NCBI GenBank assembly: GCA_029986195.1 | Contig: DALTYF010000031.1 | Span: 1 to 8,203, forward strand | Origin: Methanocorpusculum sp. | GTDB taxonomy: Archaea; Halobacteriota; Methanomicrobia; Methanomicrobiales; Methanocorpusculaceae | Reading direction: 5' to 3' | Length of the DNA stretch: 8,203 nucleotides | Part shown: positions 6,035 to 8,203 of the stretch, in pieces | Numbering within the stretch: the stretch's first letter is position 1 | Layout of the letters: each line of letters begins with the position of its first letter | Translations under genes and position numbers: made by a program | The notes under the pieces: model-generated | What the model saw: only the letters and a program-made list of their open reading frames with translations | What the model was told of the DNA's origin: nothing | The model's database searches: none

Positions 6035-6769
6035 TTATTCGCGGGTTGCCGGGAGATTCCAGGTCTGCATGTCCCGCGCCCCGTACCGGTAGTCCCACGG
6101 GATTTTGTGGCTCATGTGCACGCACCAGAACTCTTTTGGCATAAGCTGTTCTGCAAGCCCTTCTGCTTCCCGGATGTTCATGTGTTTGGAGATGTGTACT
6201 TCCGGGGGGAAGATGCCGTCAAGCAGGAGGAGGTCTGCACCTTTCATTGTCTCCAGCGTTTGTGCAGACACCTGATCGGTGGTGTCGCAGGAGTACACAA
6301 ACACCGCTCCGTCCGCTTCAATCCGTACGCCGCAGGTCGGGGTGTCGTGCATCACCGGGAAGAGGGTTACTGACATTCCGCAGATGTCCATTGGTTCGTA
6401 CGGGGTCATCACTACTTCACGGTGGCGCATAAACGAAAAGATGCCGCCGCAGTAGCTGAGAACTTCTGCGGCACCATAGACCGGGATAAGGTCGCGCTGC
6501 ACACGATAGAAGTCACCGAATCCCATGAAGTGGTCGTAGTGGCCGTGTGTCCAGATGACTGCGTCGATGTGCGGGGAGCCTGCGGCGAGCAGCTGGGCAC
6601 GCATGTCCGGGCCGGTGTCGATCAGCAGGTGTTTCCCTGCATGTTCGACAAGGATTGAGGTGCGGAGCCGCTGTTTTCCGGTCTGCCGGGCTTCGCGGCA
6701 GATCTCGCAGTCACAGCCGATTTTCGGCGTTCCGACCACATCACCGGTACCAAGTGCTGTTATCTTCAT
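6035..6769 (-). CDS. PhnP-like metallo-beta-lactamase-fold phosphodiesterase
   Basis: A 244-residue soluble metal-dependent hydrolase. It begins MKITALGTGDVVGTPKIGCDCEIC, the PhnP-type start with a structural zinc triad C19, C21, C24. The catalytic metal motif is THGHYDH (H75, H77, D79, H80), with H141 in the VMHDTP segment, D162 in YSCDTTD, and H218/H221 in the VHMSHK segment near the end. DTGPDMR (51-57) is also family-typical. PhnP itself cleaves phosphoribosyl 1,2-cyclic phosphate in phosphonate breakdown, but no other phn gene is present, so the true substrate, perhaps a cyclic phosphodiester, is unknown. The ATG lies 5 nt after the AAA ATPase stop with no clear ribosome-binding site, pointing to coupled translation. 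A T7 terminator follows the stop. Confidence 0.88.
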   Translation of the reverse strand: MKITALGTGDVVGTPKIGCDCEICREARQTGKQRLRTSILVEHAGKHLLIDTGPDMRAQLLAAGSPHIDAVIWTHGHYDHFMGFGDFYRVQRDLIPVYGAAEVLSYCGGIFSFMRHREVVMTPYEPMDICGMSVTLFPVMHDTPTCGVRIEADGAVFVYSCDTTDQVSAQTLETMKGADLLLLDGIFPPEVHISKHMNIREAEGLAEQLMPKEFWCVHMSHKIPWDYRYGARDMQTWNLPATRE

Positions 6770-6774
6770 GATGG

Positions 6775-8058
6775 TTACAGGCAGCCGCTCCGGGCAATGT
6801 TCCGGCGGTTTACCAGTTCCATGCCGGCGTTTACATCTTCTTCATTGATCTCTTTGCGGCCTGCAAGAAGTGCCGAGACGATTGCTTCCGTCAGCATCAT
6901 GCGAAGGTCTGCTCCGGAGAATCCGTCCGTCCGTTCTGCGAGGGTGGTAAAGTCCATGGTGCAGGGGATGTCGGATGCGACGTGCCGGAGAATTGCTTCG
7001 CGCATGGTCATGTCCGGCAGGGTGAAGGTGACAACTTCGTCAAACCGCCGCCAGGCTGCTTCATCCAGCATTCCCGCATGGTTTGTTGCACCGATGAGAA
7101 GCACCTGATCTTTGATCAGGTTGATGTGGTCGATACTTTTGAGAAGGGTGTTTACCGCACGTTTCATGGTGCCGTTGTCGTCGGAGATGCGGGTCTTTGC
7201 GATGTAGTCAAATTCGTCTATGAAGAGAATGCAGGGGGCAATTTTTTTGGCAAGATCGAATATCCTGTCGATATTTTTGGAGGTTTCTCCCAGGTACTGG
7301 GAGGTAAGCATGGATAGTCTGACCTCCAGAACCGGCATGTGTACCGAGCGCGAGAGTGCGAGCGCAAAGGAGGTTTTGCCGGTTCCCGGGGGGCCGACGA
7401 GCAGGATTCTTCCCAGTTCGTAGATTCTGTGGCTGCGGAGGAATTCCTGATTTTCCAGGGAAATCTGTACTTTCCGGACGATTGCAAGCTGGTCCGGGGT
7501 GCAGACGAGGTCATCTAAGGAGAACTCGATCTCTTCGGGAGCGTATGCGACTACCAGATCAACTGCTTCGCGGTAGGTGTCGGATTTTGCGGTGAGTGCT
7601 CCGATCTTTCCGGTAAGGGATGCAACGGTGTCTTCAAAGAGCGGGATGTCTTCCCGCGCTTTTCGGTAGGAGATACTTGTTTCGCCCGCGGTCTCCAGGG
7701 AGAGGGACAGTGCGGGGTTTTTCATAACCGCGTCTGCTCCTGCATGGCGCAGATACCATTTCATTGCAGGTGCAAAGGTGGTTACAGCGAACTGTCCGAG
7801 GTCGTTTACCACGAGGTAGGAGTTTTTGCCGTCGGCAATGAGGCTGCGCGCGGCAAGATTCGGGAAGTAGGTCTTCAGTTGTCCTTCCTTGATGGCAACC
7901 GGCCGTGCAATGACCCCGGGAACGTCCGGGCAGAAGAGGGGACGCAGCGCTACGGGAAGGTCATTTACACCGAGCGCAGGGTTTCCATTTACCACTTCTG
8001 CTGTCAGAACGATCTCTGTGAGCTGCAGCAGTCCGGATTCAGTAGCAGTTGCGTCCAT
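6775..8058 (-). CDS. AAA+ ATPase (CDC48/FtsH-like module) with unrecognised N-terminal domain
   Basis: A 427-residue cytosolic protein with one AAA module. Visible are Walker A GPPGTGKT (222-229), the pore-loop region SQYLGET (253-259), Walker B ILFIDEFD (277-284, D281/E282), sensor-1 N326 in GATNHA, paired arginine fingers R337-R338 in AAWRRFDEVV, and GFSGADLR (379-386) of the lid. All catalytic residues are intact, so it should be an active hexameric remodeller or unfoldase. Residues 1 to about 190 match no domain I recognise; there is no coiled coil plus OB arrangement as in PAN, and no second AAA module as in CDC48. The ATG at 8058 is preferred; a GTG at 8145 would add 29 non-conserved residues spanning the previous terminator. 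It is transcribed with the phosphodiesterase 5 nt downstream. Confidence 0.9.
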   Translation of the reverse strand: MDATATESGLLQLTEIVLTAEVVNGNPALGVNDLPVALRPLFCPDVPGVIARPVAIKEGQLKTYFPNLAARSLIADGKNSYLVVNDLGQFAVTTFAPAMKWYLRHAGADAVMKNPALSLSLETAGETSISYRKAREDIPLFEDTVASLTGKIGALTAKSDTYREAVDLVVAYAPEEIEFSLDDLVCTPDQLAIVRKVQISLENQEFLRSHRIYELGRILLVGPPGTGKTSFALALSRSVHMPVLEVRLSMLTSQYLGETSKNIDRIFDLAKKIAPCILFIDEFDYIAKTRISDDNGTMKRAVNTLLKSIDHINLIKDQVLLIGATNHAGMLDEAAWRRFDEVVTFTLPDMTMREAILRHVASDIPCTMDFTTLAERTDGFSGADLRMMLTEAIVSALLAGRKEINEEDVNAGMELVNRRNIARSGCL

Positions 8059-8065
8059 AGGTATT

Positions 8066-8077
8066 CCATATATATGG
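8066..8077. promoter_or_regulatory. Perfect palindrome CCATATATATGG before the AAA gene
   Basis: A 12-bp perfect palindrome 7 nt upstream of the AAA start codon. It reads like a TATA box, but its centre is only about 13 nt from the ATG, whereas other genes here have 36-40 nt. It is either the TATA box with translation starting further inside, or an operator over the start site of a weaker promoter (TTATG on the minus strand, 8091-8095). Confidence 0.4.
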
Positions 8078-8080
8078 GTG

Positions 8081-8087
8081 AAAAAAA
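8081..8087 (-). terminator. Oligo-T terminator of the right-edge gene
   Basis: Seven T on the minus strand, 27 nt after the TAG at 8115-8117 and before the AAA gene. It likely ends the upstream transcript. Confidence 0.55.
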
Positions 8088-8114
8088 GGCATAAGGGTTT
8101 TGTGAGAGGCGCGT

Positions 8115-8203
8115 CTATTTCCGATCTGCCCGCAGACCCGCCCACCGCATGCGGATGCGGAACTCGTCCTCGGGCTGCGGGTCTGCTTTGAGGGCGTCGC
8201 TGT
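8115..8203 (-). CDS. C-terminal end of an unidentified gene (runs off right edge)
   Basis: On the minus strand a frame open at the right edge ends at TAG 8115-8117. The last 28 residues read SDALKADPQPEDEF followed by RIRMRWAGLRADRK, an acidic then strongly basic tail. Codon use (G/C at third positions) resembles neighbouring genes, and an oligo-T tract lies 27 nt further on, so a real gene end is likely. It is too short to name a family. Confidence 0.5.
   Translation of the reverse strand, partial: SDALKADPQPEDEFRIRMRWAGLRADRK

Noticed and set aside
1..8203. CRISPR array, tRNA/rRNA genes, insertion sequences or phage genes
   Set aside because: I looked for regularly spaced repeats, tRNA-like T-loops, transposase-like frames and terminal inverted repeats and saw none.

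Overview
The window looks like ordinary chromosome of a euryarchaeal methanogen, most likely a Methanomicrobiales member of the Methanocorpusculum type. The genus is a guess from gene content and moderate GC. Support for an archaeon: an archaea-specific threonyl-tRNA editing domain, GGTG/GGAG-type ribosome-binding sites, TATA-like boxes placed about 35-40 nt before several start codons, and oligo-T terminators right after stop codons. I see no rRNA, tRNA, CRISPR array, insertion sequence or phage module.

Left part (1-4375). The 5' half of an argininosuccinate synthase gene (argG) runs off the left edge on the minus strand. It is divergent from a UPF0324/YeiH-type membrane transporter gene on the plus strand. 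After an oligo-T terminator comes a plus-strand cluster: a free-standing archaeal ThrRS editing domain, a DHA2-type (14-helix class) multidrug MFS exporter, and a small DUF454/YbaN membrane protein that starts 1 nt after the exporter stops.

Middle (4362-4905). On the minus strand lies a two-gene unit: a DUF3796-like four-helix membrane protein followed by a 67-residue Cro/C1-type HTH regulator. The genes overlap by 11 nt. The upstream region has a TATA box and a TGTGA-N6-TCACA palindrome where transcription should begin, suggesting an autoregulated unit. The regulator's end overlaps the end of the convergent DUF454 gene by 14 nt.

Right part (4970-8203). All genes are on the minus strand. An AAA+ ATPase gene with an unrecognised N-terminal domain is followed 5 nt later by a PhnP-like metallo-beta-lactamase-fold phosphodiesterase, presumably one operon ending in T7. 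Next is an AT-richer, separately terminated gene for a Fic-fold protein. Its active-site motif has lost the catalytic His and its N-terminal inhibitory motif has lost the Glu, so it looks like a Fic pseudoenzyme or a member of a divergent Fic lineage. At the right edge is the last 28 codons of another gene.

The most interesting items are the double-degenerate Fic protein, the stand-alone ThrRS editing domain next to an exporter, the regulator operon with its operator-like palindrome, and the AAA-phosphodiesterase pair.
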